A stretch of 64,000 nucleotides of DNA from assembly GCA_933207985.1 (NCBI GenBank), contig OW240916.1, positions 316,209,928 through 316,273,927 on the forward strand. The letters run 5' to 3'. Position numbers and translations under genes: made by a program. Origin of the DNA: Pelobates cultripes. Taxonomy: Eukaryota; Chordata; Amphibia; Anura; Pelobatidae. This document shows, piece after piece, positions 23,351 to 32,289 of this stretch. Each line of letters opens with the position of its first letter. The first letter of the stretch is position 1. The notes under the pieces are model-generated. The model saw only the letters and a list, made by a program, of their open reading frames with translations. It ran no database searches and was not told where the DNA came from.

Positions 23351-23452
23351 AGAGCAATTGAAAACAATCATTTAAATGGGGATTTAAATCCCCACAATTC
23401 CAATGTGGAATCAACTTCACCAGTGGCTCTCATCTATCAATCTCAGCCCACC

Positions 23453-23830
23453 TTAAAGGACCACTTTAGGCACCCAGACCACTTCAGCTTAATGAAGTGG
23501 TCTGGGTACCTGGTCCAGCTAGGGTTAACCCATTTTTTAATAAACATAGCAGTTTCAGAGAAACTGCTATGTTTATGAATGGGTTAAGCCTTCCCCTATT
23601 TCCTCTAGTAGCTGTCTCATTGACAGCCACTAGAGGCGCTTGCGTGCTTCTCACTGTGATTTTCACAGTGAGAGCACGCCAGCGTCCATAGGAAAGCATT
23701 GTAAATGCTTTCCTATGCGACCGGCTGAATGCGCGCGCAGCGCTTGCGCATTCAGCCAAGGAAGAGGAACGGAGGAGGAGAGGAGGCAGAGAGCTCTCCG
23801 CCCAACGCTGGAAAAAGGTAAGTTTTAACA
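23453..23830. mobile_element. TTAA-type multi-hairpin repeat, copy 1
   Basis: Starts TTAAAGGACCACT and consists of six consecutive hairpins. Examples are CCAGACCACTTCA/TGAAGTGGTCTGG (23476-23505 region), ATAAACATAGCAGTTT/AAACTGCTATGTTTAT (23540-23555/23561-23576), CTCACTGTGA/TCACAGTGAG, CATAGGAAAGCATT/AATGCTTTCCTATG and a GC-rich GCTGAATGCGC/GCGCATTCAGC. It is the same family as 38424-38790 and 49566-49802. It ends at CGCTGGAAAAAGGTAAGT. Confidence 0.75.
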
Positions 23831-23839
23831 CCTTTCTCC

Positions 23840-24316
23840 CTTCCAGAGCCGGGCGGGAGGGCTCCTAACCTTGCCTTATTTGCATTGTGTATCCTGACTT
23901 CTAGCATCCTCTGACTTTGCTTACCCTTGACGATTCTCCTGCTTGTGTCCTTACCTGTACTGGGACTTGGAGCAATATTCTGCACAGCCCCCGTGCACAG
24001 ACTCACAGGCCAGGTGAATTCTTCCCTGACCACATTGGCCTGTGTTTAATTGCAAGGGTGAGCATAATCTCTGCCTACCGGACTCCCAAATAAGGTAAGC
24101 CATGACAGAATGAACTGACCATTATGGAGTCCACAGAGATGTTCAAATTGCTTACCCACCAAGTGTCCAGCCTGGCCCAGACTGTTTCGAAGCTACACCA
24201 GGCCCTGACAGTCCACTGCCACGCTGAGACTGCCATCATCAGGCTCTCCGGCTCCTGGTTTCCAAACCACCACCAATGACAGGATCAGCATGACGGAAAA
24301 TTTCTGTCATGCATCC
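23840..24316 (+). mobile_element. Possible LTR-retrotransposon leader with gag start
   Basis: The plus strand has an ATG at 24124 opening a 51-codon frame (MESTEMFKLLTHQVSSLAQT then VSKLHQALT...) that stops at 24277-24279. The preceding 250 bp read like an LTR end and leader. The N-terminal coiled-coil character resembles Ty3/gypsy-type Gag starts, but the fragment is too short to be sure. It ends near CCTTAAGGGGTTAA, a TTAA-repeat end. Confidence 0.3.
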
Positions 24317-24764
24317 TTAAGGGGTTAAAGAGGTTTGAATGCAGCAAAATGAACACAGAATAAATACTGTGTAGTGTTTACTGTGAATTACCCGGCCTGG
24401 ATCCATTCTCTCTGTGTGCTAATCTAGTTCCTTTCTGCATTGCATATAGAAGGTAGGTGTGCACGTGAATCCATTCAACAAAACAAAACATAGTTCCCTG
24501 GTTACAATCCCAAATTTCTTTGCACATTTAAAGAACAGGGAGTTTTTAGTTCCACTCCAATGGTGATTTAAAGTGTGAGCTCACTTGCAAATCCTGAGAT
24601 AATACACCAGCTGCTTTCAGATAAATGGTAATCTAATAAAATGGGATGTGGTATTCTAATAGAGTTGTCTATTTATCGTATGTGTGTGAAAGTGATTACA
24701 TTTCCTATTGGTGGTTTATCTATCCCTGCTCAAATATACATTCCAAGATTGTGTGTATAATTTC
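24317..24764. other. Intergenic, no recognised feature
   Basis: About 450 bp of A/T-leaning sequence between the gag-like fragment and the TCTG/TC microsatellite. I see no gene or element boundary. Confidence 0.4.
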
Positions 24765-25352
24765 TCTCTCTCGCTCTCTGTCTCTGTCTGTCTCTCTCTC
24801 TGTGTCTGTCTGTCTCTCTCTCTCTGTCTCTCTGTCTGGGTTTGTCTCTGTCTGTCTGTGTCTCTCTCTCTGTCTGGGTTTCTCTCTCTCTTTATCTCTG
24901 TGTCTGTCTCTCTCTGTGTCTGTCTCTCTGTCTGGGTTTGTCTCTCTCTCTGTCTGGGTTTATCTCTCTAGCTCGCTCTCTCTCTCTCTCTCTCTGTGTT
25001 TCTCTCTCTATCTCTGTCTGTCTCTCTCTCTGTGTCTGTCTCTCTCTCTCTCTCTGTGTCTGTCTATCTGGCTCTCTCTGTCTGTCTCTCTCTGTGTCTG
25101 TCTCTCTCTCTCTCTGTGTCTGTCTCTCTCTCTCTCTGTGTCTCTCTCTCTCGCTATCTCTCTCTCTCTCGCTATCTCTCTCGCTATCTCTCTCTCTGTC
25201 TCTCTCTGTGTCTGTCTCTCTATCTATCTCTCTCTCTCTGTCTGTTTCTCTCTCTATCTCTCTGTGTCTCTGTCTGGGTTTCTCTCTCTCTGTCTCTCTC
25301 TCTCTTTCTCTCTGTCTGTCTCTCTGTGTCTGTCTCTCTGTCTGGGTTTGTC
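24765..25352. repeat. TCTC/TCTG microsatellite, about 590 bp
   Basis: Pure TCTC and TGTCTG runs with occasional GGGTT and GCTA interruptions. Apparent long Ser/Leu/Cys-rich or Arg/Glu-rich frames on either strand are by-products. Confidence 0.95.
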
Positions 25353-25354
25353 TC

Positions 25355-26436
25355 TGTGACAGAACCATCTGTCTGCTGGATTTTTGCCCGTTCGTCTGTT
25401 TGTCCCCGTTCGTATGAATGGCTGGTTTCTATAGCCCAGCCATTCGAATGACTCTTTTTCCCGAACAAAACCGCCGAACGAACGGCCACCCAAGTGAGGA
25501 GTGTGCTGCAGGTTAACGAAGTGATCACCATTATAACGTTGTGGTTAACCGCAGACACTTCCCAATTAAACCGAACTCAGGGTGGTCGTCGTTCGTATGT
25601 CGACCACGAGGCAGCGGCCATTTTAAATCATGCGAACGCTCAGCGGTGTTTGGCTCTATTTCTATGGAACGGAAAACGGACACTTTTTCTGTCGAACACC
25701 GCTGAAACAAGGGAACGCCTGGCTGCCTCCACGAAAGCATGCGAACATCGGCCGTTCGGGAGATTGAGAACACACAAAAGACTTAACCCAGATAGCCAAC
25801 CCATGGAGTCATTCGTGTACCGAAGGACTGTAAGAACTCTGACTCCATGGCGATTGAACTATGTGTGTGGGATCTGAGTGCTATTCGCCAATAATATGCA
25901 CTCAGATCCAGGCTATCTGGGGACATGTAATACGAATGGGAAATGTTCAGTTTTCATGTAGTTATGCATTTTTGTGTCCTTTATTATTTCATGTTTAAGA
26001 TGGCGACTGTCCTTGTCCTGGAGTTAATTGAGTTACTTGGTAATTAACTCCAGGACAGAGGGGAGGGAATCAGAATGTACTGTGGGTAAAATATGTGACT
26101 GTGTGTCAGAAATGTCCTGCTATCTGTCTGTACGTTAAGTCTTCCATTTGGTCCCCTAGGGGAGTGTCCACCAGGTGGGAGACCTGCATAAATACGGGCA
26201 GGTAGCCCACAGTAAACCCAGATCTTATTTGACCCTCAATGCGGAGCTTCTGTCTCGTTATTGGAGGGATTTCTTCTTCACGCTTAGAGACTGCTGGATG
26301 GAACGAAAGCCGCTTTGGGGATATTATTGTTCGACGGTTCCTAGCAGTTCGTATATTGCCGTTCGGGAGTTTGGAGCCGTTCGTGGATTTCGATCGGGAG
26401 ATTGTCGCTTCCCCTGCATTTGGTTTGTGGGTTACA
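25355..26436 (+). mobile_element. Third LTR of the hairpin family (1082 bp)
   Basis: Starts TGTGACAGAACC directly after the microsatellite and ends GGGTTACA, the same termini as the inner LTR at 19427-20443. It shares the three-way-junction element (25787-25921), a downstream hairpin (26015-26056) and the segment GACCCTCAATGCGGAGC. No 5-bp duplication flanks it, so it may be one LTR of a longer element whose internal part lies in the assembly gap that starts 28 bp further on. Confidence 0.75.
25787..25921. repeat. Three-way-junction inverted repeats in the third LTR
   Basis: Outer arms CCCAGATAGCC (25787-25797) and GGCTATCTGGG (25911-25921). Inner hairpins are CCATGGAGTCA (25801-25811) with TGACTCCATGG (25840-25850), and GATCTGAGTGC (25871-25881) with GCACTCAGATC (25898-25908). 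All arms are perfect although the bases differ from the copy at 19581-19718. Confidence 0.9.
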
Positions 26437-26464
26437 GAGTAAGCTAACAGAGACTGTACTGCAG

Positions 26465-26881
26465 NNNNNNNNNNNNNNNNNNNNNNNNNNNNNNNNNNNN
26501 NNNNNNNNNNNNNNNNNNNNNNNNNNNNNNNNNNNNNNNNNNNNNNNNNNNNNNNNNNNNNNNNNNNNNNNNNNNNNNNNNNNNNNNNNNNNNNNNNNNN
26601 NNNNNNNNNNNNNNNNNNNNNNNNNNNNNNNNNNNNNNNNNNNNNNNNNNNNNNNNNNNNNNNNNNNNNNNNNNNNNNNNNNNNNNNNNNNNNNNNNNNN
26701 NNNNNNNNNNNNNNNNNNNNNNNNNNNNNNNNNNNNNNNNNNNNNNNNNNNNNNNNNNNNNNNNNNNNNNNNNNNNNNNNNNNNNNNNNNNNNNNNNNNN
26801 NNNNNNNNNNNNNNNNNNNNNNNNNNNNNNNNNNNNNNNNNNNNNNNNNNNNNNNNNNNNNNNNNNNNNNNNNNNNNNNNN
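26465..26881. other. Assembly gap (417 N)
   Basis: Run of N of a non-round length, probably an estimated gap within tandem or LTR sequence. Confidence 0.99.
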
Positions 26882-27365
26882 GAATATAATCAGTGTGTGT
26901 GTGTATAGATATAAATAGGGAATATAATCAGTGTGTGTATATAGATATAAATAGAGAATATAATCAGTGTGTGTGTGTATAGATATAAATAGGGAATATA
27001 ATCAGTGTGTGTGTATAGATATAAATAGGGAATATAATCAGTGTGTGTATATATATAAATAGAGAATATAATCAGTGTGTGTGTGTATAGATATAAATAG
27101 GGAATATAATCAGTGTGTGTGTATAGATATAAATAGGGAATATAATCAGCGTGTGTGTGTATAGATATAAATAGGGAATATAATCAGTGTGTGTGTGTAT
27201 AGATATAAATAGGGAATATAATCAGTGTGTGTGTGTATAGATATAAATAGGGAATATAATCAGTGTGTGTGTATAGATATAAATAGGGAATATAATCAGC
27301 GTGTGTGTGTAGATATAAATAGGGAATATAATCAGTGTGTGTGTATAGATATAAATAGGGAATAT
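26882..27365. repeat. 36-38-bp minisatellite, about 13 copies
   Basis: The unit is GAATATAATCAGTGTGTGTG followed by TGTATAGATATAAATAGG, with variable TG tract length. It ends exactly where DIRS element A begins. Confidence 0.93.
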
Positions 27366-27404
27366 AATTCCCAGATTTTACTATTAACATGACGTAAAGT
27401 CATG

Positions 27405-27622
27405 ATTTTATTAATGACACGGAGGCGAGTATTATGCTATCTCTTTCTTACTTTATTCCTCAGCAGCAAAGAGAAATATAAAACTGAAAGAGAAAAAAAA
27501 ATGTAGATATGCAATAAAATAATAACAGGTACAACCAGATCTGCCTAGTAACAGGGCAGCCAATCAGTCTCAAGGAACAGTCCATAAATCTCTATCCTTG
27601 TACTTCCACTTCCTCTTCTTTG
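27405..27622. repeat. DIRS A left inverted terminal repeat
   Basis: Begins TTTTATTAATGACACGGAGG and is the near-perfect reverse complement of 32974-33186. Differences are few: GCGAGT against GCTCCT near the end, and small indels in the A run and the ATA repeats. Confidence 0.9.
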
Positions 27623-27945
27623 CCTTCTGAACCGAAGACCCAAAGCAAAATATCCAAGCAGTAACTAAGAAACGTCAAACCGGTAGACATCAACAGACCG
27701 GAATCAAGCTGTAAAACAAAGAAATATGTGGTAAACTCCAAACTTAGGAACTGAGTGCAACATATCGAATATACGTGACCTGCAAATAGAGAGCATCATA
27801 CTCAAATCCATGTACATATGTCACACTCTAAAACACCATATGTTCAATACAAGTAACACATGTGCACTTACCGTGAGATAAGACAAACCCCCCGATTGAA
27901 CCCTAAGCGAAAAACCAGACCCAGACCCACGGGAGGGTGGGTGGG

Positions 27946-28048
27946 AATAATACTCGCCTCCGTGTCATTAATAAAATCATGACTTTACGTCATGTAAATA
28001 GTAAAATCTGGGAATTTTATTAATGACACGGAGGCTCCTATTATGCTA
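27946..28048. repeat. DIRS A internal complementary region
   Basis: The left two thirds are complementary to the outer left terminus (one mismatch over about 68 bp) and the right third is complementary to the outer right terminus. The two parts meet at GGGAATTTTATT, so this region is a copy of the joined ends, the hallmark that lets DIRS elements finish a circular DNA. It sits immediately past the recombinase stop codon. Confidence 0.9.
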
Positions 28049-28050
28049 GT

Positions 28051-31000
28051 TTAAAGCTGAGCCACAACCAATGAAGAAACATGTTCAATCGGGCGGAAGT
28101 AAAAATCACGGAACGTAGATTCCTTAGACCAATCTGCCGCTTTCAAGATATCGTCTAGGCGACATCCTATCGTAGAAGCCTTTGATGCCATGGCACCCCT
28201 AACTGAATGAGCCGAAAAAACCGAAGTGTCGATACCCGCAGCCGAGAGGAGATCTTTAACCCAGCGGGCGAGCGTCGGCGACGAGACCGGTAGAAACGGT
28301 GCTTTCAAGGAGATAAAGAGTGGAGGCAAGTTAGTTGACCTCAGCAGCCGGGTACGATCCAAATAAACCTGGAGACAAGCCACAGGACACAAAGCAGGTC
28401 TGATGGAGCATCTAGGGTAGTCCACCGACTTGGAAGCCGACTTAGTCCTCCTCGAGATATTAAACGACACACCTCCGGGGGTGAACGAGACCGCGTTCCA
28501 GTCCAGAGCCCTTACGTCCGACACCCTCTTACACGAAAGTAGACACAGGAGCATGACCAGTTTCCATGATAACTGCTTGAGTGTCAAGTCCTCATTACAG
28601 GGCCAGGAGTCCAAGAATCCAAGGACGACGTTAACGTCCCAAAACGATGAGTATCTAGATCTTGGCGGTCTAGCAAAGCGGATACCTTTCAACAAGCGGC
28701 ACACGATAGGATGTTGTCCGATCGGAGATCCGTCTATCCCTTGATGTCCGGCCGAAATGGCTGATCTATAGACATTAAGGGTACGATAAGCCAAACCAGA
28801 ATCGAAACGTTCCGTCAGGAAATCAAGCAGCGCATTTAGAGGGGCAGAAAGTGGATCCAGCAATCTTCCCAAGCACCAGCCAGACCACACGCGCCATGCG
28901 GTCCTGTAAGCCGCTCTGGTACCTGGTGCCCAGGCATTCTCCAATAGTCGAGCAGTTGTCTGCGAAACGTCCGTGACACACCAGGGTCTCCCGAGATTAG
29001 CCAAGCCGTCAGTTGAAGTAAGTTCTGATCCACCAATTCGTGCAGTTTCCCATCCGGATCCAGAAGCACATCCGGCCTCATTTCGATTATCCGTGGGAAA
29101 TCTATGGCCATCTCCAGAAGGCGGGGAAACCACGGTTGAGAGTGCCAGAGCGGAGCTACCATCACTATCGTGCAATTCTGTCCGGCGGAGTACGCCAGTG
29201 TCCGGGATATCAGGTTGAACGGTGGGAACGCATAATGGCGTCCCGGCGGCCACGTCTGCAAGAACGCGTCCACTGCCGTGGCCGCTGGGTCCGGTCTCCA
29301 ACTGAAGTACTGGGGTAGTTGGGTGTTCAATCTGGACGTGAACAAATCCAGGTGAAGTGGACCCCACAACCGTTCTATCCTTTGAAATGTTGAGGACAGC
29401 AAGTGCCAGTCTCCTGAATCCTTCAGGTAGCGCGAGTTCCAATCCGCCCACTCGTTGTCCAGACCCGGAATGTGCTCGGCCGTAACCGATACGGCATTGT
29501 GTAGGCAATACTGCCGGAAATCCTTTGCCAAGTTCGCCAACTGCTTCGATTTTGTCCCCCCGAGGTGGTTTATGTACCTGACAGCGGACACATTGTCCAT
29601 ACGTAGGAGGACGCAGCAATTTCCCTGCGTCGGAGATAGACTTCGAATGGCAAACGAACCCGCCAGAAGTTCCAGGCAGTTTATGTGCAGAGCCGATTCG
29701 ATCTCTGACCATCTTCCACCGGTGGAGACACCGCCACAGCGAGCGCCCCAGCCATGCAGGCTTGCATCCGACTCTATTATCACATCCGGCGCGGAGCCGA
29801 AGATCGCCCGGCCGTTCCAGGCCTCCATGTGGTCCAGCCACCACCTTAGTTCGTCTCTGGAGTCCCCGTCCAGGGTCAACACGCTCTCGTACGAGCCCCC
29901 TGAGCGAAGATGGGACCCTTTCAAACGTTGGAGTGCTCGATAATGCAGTGGGCCCGGAAAAATTGCCTGAATCGATGAGGCCAACAGGCCGATCACCCTC
30001 GCCAATTGCCGGACGGAGAGAGAGGTGGCTCGCAGCGCCCGTCGTATCTCCTTTTTCATCGATCGGAGTTTTGCCTCCGGGAGGAACAGAAACTGGGTGA
30101 CTGAATCGACCTCGAAGCCCAGGAACTCTATCCTTTGTACCGGGGTCACAATGGATTTTTCCCAGTTGACGAGGAAACCTAGTCTCTCCAGGAGACTCAC
30201 CGTCCATCTCAGGTGCCTGAGAAGTTGCTCGGGGGATGAAGACATAATCAGTATGTCGTCCAGGTAGATAATCATGCGGACCCCTCGTGCCCTGAGGAAG
30301 GCCACCACGGGCTTCATTACTTTCGTGAAGCACCACGGAGCTGAAGATAGACCGAACGGCAGACATGTAAAACGCCATCGACGACCTTGCCACGTAAAAT
30401 GCAATAAGTCCCAATGCTCTTCTGCCATGGGTATAGTCAAGTAGGCATCTTTGAGGTCTAGTTTGACCATCCAGTCTCCCTGACGGAGCAGGTCCCTGAG
30501 ACAATGAGCGCCCTCCATCTTGAAGTGATGGTAACGTAGGAAAGAATTGAGGTGTTTGAGGTTTATCACTGGACGTACGCCTCCGCCTTTCTTGGCGACA
30601 AGAAACAGGTTGCTTAGAAATCCCGGGTGTCCGTAGGGGATTTCTTGAATAGCTCGTTTGGCAGACAGTTCCGCGATCTCTGCGGTAATTAATCCGGCCT
30701 GTTCTGCTGGTAATTTCAGCTCCTGTGGGAGAAACGTCTGGACAGGGGGAGACAATAAATCCAGGCGGAAACCCCTGACCGCACTGAGAACCCAAACATC
30801 CGTGGTGATCATACCCCACACATCGAGAAACAGTGCCAATCTGCCCCCCACACTCGTTCTGCAAGATACACGTGTTGGTGTACTCACCGTATGGGCGTCT
30901 GTATGAGGGTTGTCCACGACCTCCCCGACTCTGCCATGGTCTCCCCCGTGAGGGAAAAAAGGGCGTTGGCTTATAGTCTTGGTAGGTCCGGGGGGCGGAA

Positions 31001-32289
31001 AAGGAACCTCTGTGAGTCCTCGTGGGACCTCGAGCTCCACGGCCGGGCGGACGGCTCCTATACCTCCCGGCCCCGTGGGAAACCTTAGGGCCGAACACCC
31101 TCTTCAGGTTGGACTGCGCCTTATCTAGCGCGGTAAAGGTACGGACAAAGGAGCCTAAGTCCTTAACAAAACATTCTCCGAAGAGCATACCCTTGGCCGA
31201 AGCACCAGGCTCCTTCACTGCCAGGTTAACTAACTTGGGCTCAATTTTGAGCAGAATCGCCTTGCGGCGTTCAGCCGACATGGCTGTGTTCGCGTTGCCG
31301 AGAAGGCAAATCAACCTCTGGACCCACCCAATCGCTTCATCAAAATCAATAGGCTTCGTTCCAGCCTTAGCCGCTTCCAGAAGCTCGTAAAGCTTGGCGG
31401 CGGGGCCCAGGGTATCCAAGATCTTGTCTTGGCAATTATGCAGCGAAAATTCCAGTCCTTTTCGGGGCTTCCAACCCGTCTTAGTTAAGAACTGAGAAAT
31501 CTGGGGGTCAACCTCTGGCGTCTTGCACGCCGAATCAGGCACCGAAGGCCTTGGGCACTCGGCCCTCAGTTTACTGCGCCCCTCCTTGGAAAGGGGGGTA
31601 CGCATACGAAGCGCCAGATAATTGGCAATATGCGCGGGCGGGTCCCATTCCGCCGAGCGGGGATGGCGAAGGTCATCGGGATCGAACAGGGGGTAACCCT
31701 GAGGATCACAGATGTCCTGCCCCTCACCCGGCGGAAGCGCCGAAGCGTCAAACTCCGCCTCATCGCCGGAAACCCCTTCCTCATAGGAGGCGTAATCAGG
31801 GGGATCCGAGTCTGACTCTCCAGTTTGATCGGTATCCGATCCATCATCATCTCGGGCACGTGCCCGTTTCCATTTTCTGGCCGATTTTGCCCGGCCAGCG
31901 GCTCTCTTGCGCGGAAACGCGCCATCTGGGACGGCCATAGGCACGTCGGTCAAGGCAGGTGTCACCTGCGTCATCTCTGGAGAGACATGTTTAAATTTTG
32001 TTTGTGCCTTGCGACCCGTATGAGGCTGCAGCGCAGGCAGGGGAGCAGGCAACACGGCAGGGCCCAAAGGTTGCGACAGCGCTTGCTGAATAGTGTGAGA
32101 GAGGGACGAGGACACTGTCCCCATGGCTGAAGCCAGGGCCTTCTGCATGGTGGAATCAAAAAGGGCCTGGAACTCCTGTGAGGGAGTAAGGCCCATACCC
32201 CCTGTAATAGGGGTCTGAGAGGAGTCCATAATGGGGTAACTGGGACTACCAGAACCCTCACTCCTAGCCTGCATAATTAACAGTGTCAA
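28051..32289 (-). CDS. DIRS A Gag / overlap / tyrosine recombinase frame, 1412 codons
   Basis: Residues 1-416 are Gag: a low-complexity N-terminus, then RSAEWDPPAHIANYLALRMR and later CQDKILDTLGPAAKLYELLE. Residues about 417-1150 are the alternative reading of the reverse transcriptase gene and look basic and Gly/Pro-rich, yet have no stop. Residues about 1130-1412 are a tyrosine recombinase: a SAM-like N-domain (RLLENAWAPGTRAAYRTAW), Arg-I at R1255 in CKRVSDV, HSVR at 1361-1364 and the nucleophile Y1397 in FRDFYFRP. The catalytic set R-H-R-Y is complete. The second in-frame ATG (codon 6, MQARSEG) matches the start of element B and is the likelier start. Expression of the recombinase may be by fusion or internal initiation; the sequence does not decide. 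Confidence 0.88.
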   Translation of the reverse strand: MTLLIMQARSEGSGSPSYPIMDSSQTPITGGMGLTPSQEFQALFDSTMQKALASAMGTVSSSLSHTIQQALSQPLGPAVLPAPLPALQPHTGRKAQTKFKHVSPEMTQVTPALTDVPMAVPDGAFPRKRAAGRAKSARKWKRARARDDDGSDTDQTGESDSDPPDYASYEEGVSGDEAEFDASALPPGEGQDICDPQGYPLFDPDDLRHPRSAEWDPPAHIANYLALRMRTPLSKEGRSKLRAECPRPSVPDSACKTPEVDPQISQFLTKTGWKPRKGLEFSLHNCQDKILDTLGPAAKLYELLEAAKAGTKPIDFDEAIGWVQRLICLLGNANTAMSAERRKAILLKIEPKLVNLAVKEPGASAKGMLFGECFVKDLGSFVRTFTALDKAQSNLKRVFGPKVSHGAGRYRSRPPGRGARGPTRTHRGSFSAPRTYQDYKPTPFFPSRGRPWQSRGGRGQPSYRRPYGEYTNTCILQNECGGQIGTVSRCVGYDHHGCLGSQCGQGFPPGFIVSPCPDVSPTGAEITSRTGRINYRRDRGTVCQTSYSRNPLRTPGISKQPVSCRQERRRRTSSDKPQTPQFFPTLPSLQDGGRSLSQGPAPSGRLDGQTRPQRCLLDYTHGRRALGLIAFYVARSSMAFYMSAVRSIFSSVVLHESNEARGGLPQGTRGPHDYLPGRHTDYVFIPRATSQAPEMDGESPGETRFPRQLGKIHCDPGTKDRVPGLRGRFSHPVSVPPGGKTPIDEKGDTTGAASHLSLRPAIGEGDRPVGLIDSGNFSGPTALSSTPTFERVPSSLRGLVRERVDPGRGLQRRTKVVAGPHGGLERPGDLRLRAGCDNRVGCKPAWLGRSLWRCLHRWKMVRDRIGSAHKLPGTSGGFVCHSKSISDAGKLLRPPTYGQCVRCQVHKPPRGDKIEAVGELGKGFPAVLPTQCRIGYGRAHSGSGQRVGGLELALPEGFRRLALAVLNISKDRTVVGSTSPGFVHVQIEHPTTPVLQLETGPSGHGSGRVLADVAAGTPLCVPTVQPDIPDTGVLRRTELHDSDGSSALALSTVVSPPSGDGHRFPTDNRNEAGCASGSGWETARIGGSELTSTDGLANLGRPWCVTDVSQTTARLLENAWAPGTRAAYRTAWRVWSGWCLGRLLDPLSAPLNALLDFLTERFDSGLAYRTLNVYRSAISAGHQGIDGSPIGQHPIVCRLLKGIRFARPPRSRYSSFWDVNVVLGFLDSWPCNEDLTLKQLSWKLVMLLCLLSCKRVSDVRALDWNAVSFTPGGVSFNISRRTKSASKSVDYPRCSIRPALCPVACLQVYLDRTRLLRSTNLPPLFISLKAPFLPVSSPTLARWVKDLLSAAGIDTSVFSAHSVRGAMASKASTIGCRLDDILKAADWSKESTFRDFYFRPIEHVSSLVVAQL
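28836..31040 (-). CDS. DIRS A reverse transcriptase / RNase H / methyltransferase-like, 734 codons
   Basis: Reverse transcriptase: KKGGGVRPVINLKHL (150-164), KLDLKDAYLTI with the first catalytic Asp (about 195), LPFGLSSAPWCF (227-238), YLDD (259-262). RNase H: ESDAS (D425), E457 in INCLELLA, D482 in MDNVSAVRYI, D533 in EWADWNSR. The C-terminus (about 558-660, with LHLDLFTSRLN, DPAATAVDAF, YAFPPFNLI) is the Dam-methyltransferase-like domain typical of DIRS elements. The frame overlaps the Gag/recombinase frame along its whole length. All catalytic motifs are intact. The first ATG at 31040 may not be the real start, since readthrough or frameshifting from Gag is possible. Confidence 0.92.
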   Translation of the reverse strand: MELEVPRGLTEVPFPPPGPTKTISQRPFFPHGGDHGRVGEVVDNPHTDAHTVSTPTRVSCRTSVGGRLALFLDVWGMITTDVWVLSAVRGFRLDLLSPPVQTFLPQELKLPAEQAGLITAEIAELSAKRAIQEIPYGHPGFLSNLFLVAKKGGGVRPVINLKHLNSFLRYHHFKMEGAHCLRDLLRQGDWMVKLDLKDAYLTIPMAEEHWDLLHFTWQGRRWRFTCLPFGLSSAPWCFTKVMKPVVAFLRARGVRMIIYLDDILIMSSSPEQLLRHLRWTVSLLERLGFLVNWEKSIVTPVQRIEFLGFEVDSVTQFLFLPEAKLRSMKKEIRRALRATSLSVRQLARVIGLLASSIQAIFPGPLHYRALQRLKGSHLRSGGSYESVLTLDGDSRDELRWWLDHMEAWNGRAIFGSAPDVIIESDASLHGWGARCGGVSTGGRWSEIESALHINCLELLAGSFAIRSLSPTQGNCCVLLRMDNVSAVRYINHLGGTKSKQLANLAKDFRQYCLHNAVSVTAEHIPGLDNEWADWNSRYLKDSGDWHLLSSTFQRIERLWGPLHLDLFTSRLNTQLPQYFSWRPDPAATAVDAFLQTWPPGRHYAFPPFNLISRTLAYSAGQNCTIVMVAPLWHSQPWFPRLLEMAIDFPRIIEMRPDVLLDPDGKLHELVDQNLLQLTAWLISGDPGVSRTFRRQLLDYWRMPGHQVPERLTGPHGACGLAGAWEDCWIHFLPL

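Noticed and set aside
21805..23420. Minus-strand frames up to 510 codons and plus-strand TELHSNNTPSNVSECI-type repeats
   Set aside because: By-products of a 48-bp tandem unit whose length is a multiple of three; both strands are open and there is no start context or gene similarity.
24646..25558. Long Ser/Leu/Val and Arg/Glu-rich frames
   Set aside because: Translations of a TCTC/TCTG microsatellite.
25371..26436. Host gene suggested by frames in the third hairpin LTR
   Set aside because: The region matches the inner solo LTR in termini and structure; the frames are not shared.
26402..26908. 168-codon frame
   Set aside because: Spans the N gap; no real sequence.
28430..31940. Plus-strand frames of 60-160 codons across DIRS A, and minus-strand ones across DIRS B
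   Set aside because: Antisense shadows of the two long overlapping DIRS genes; no independent motifs.
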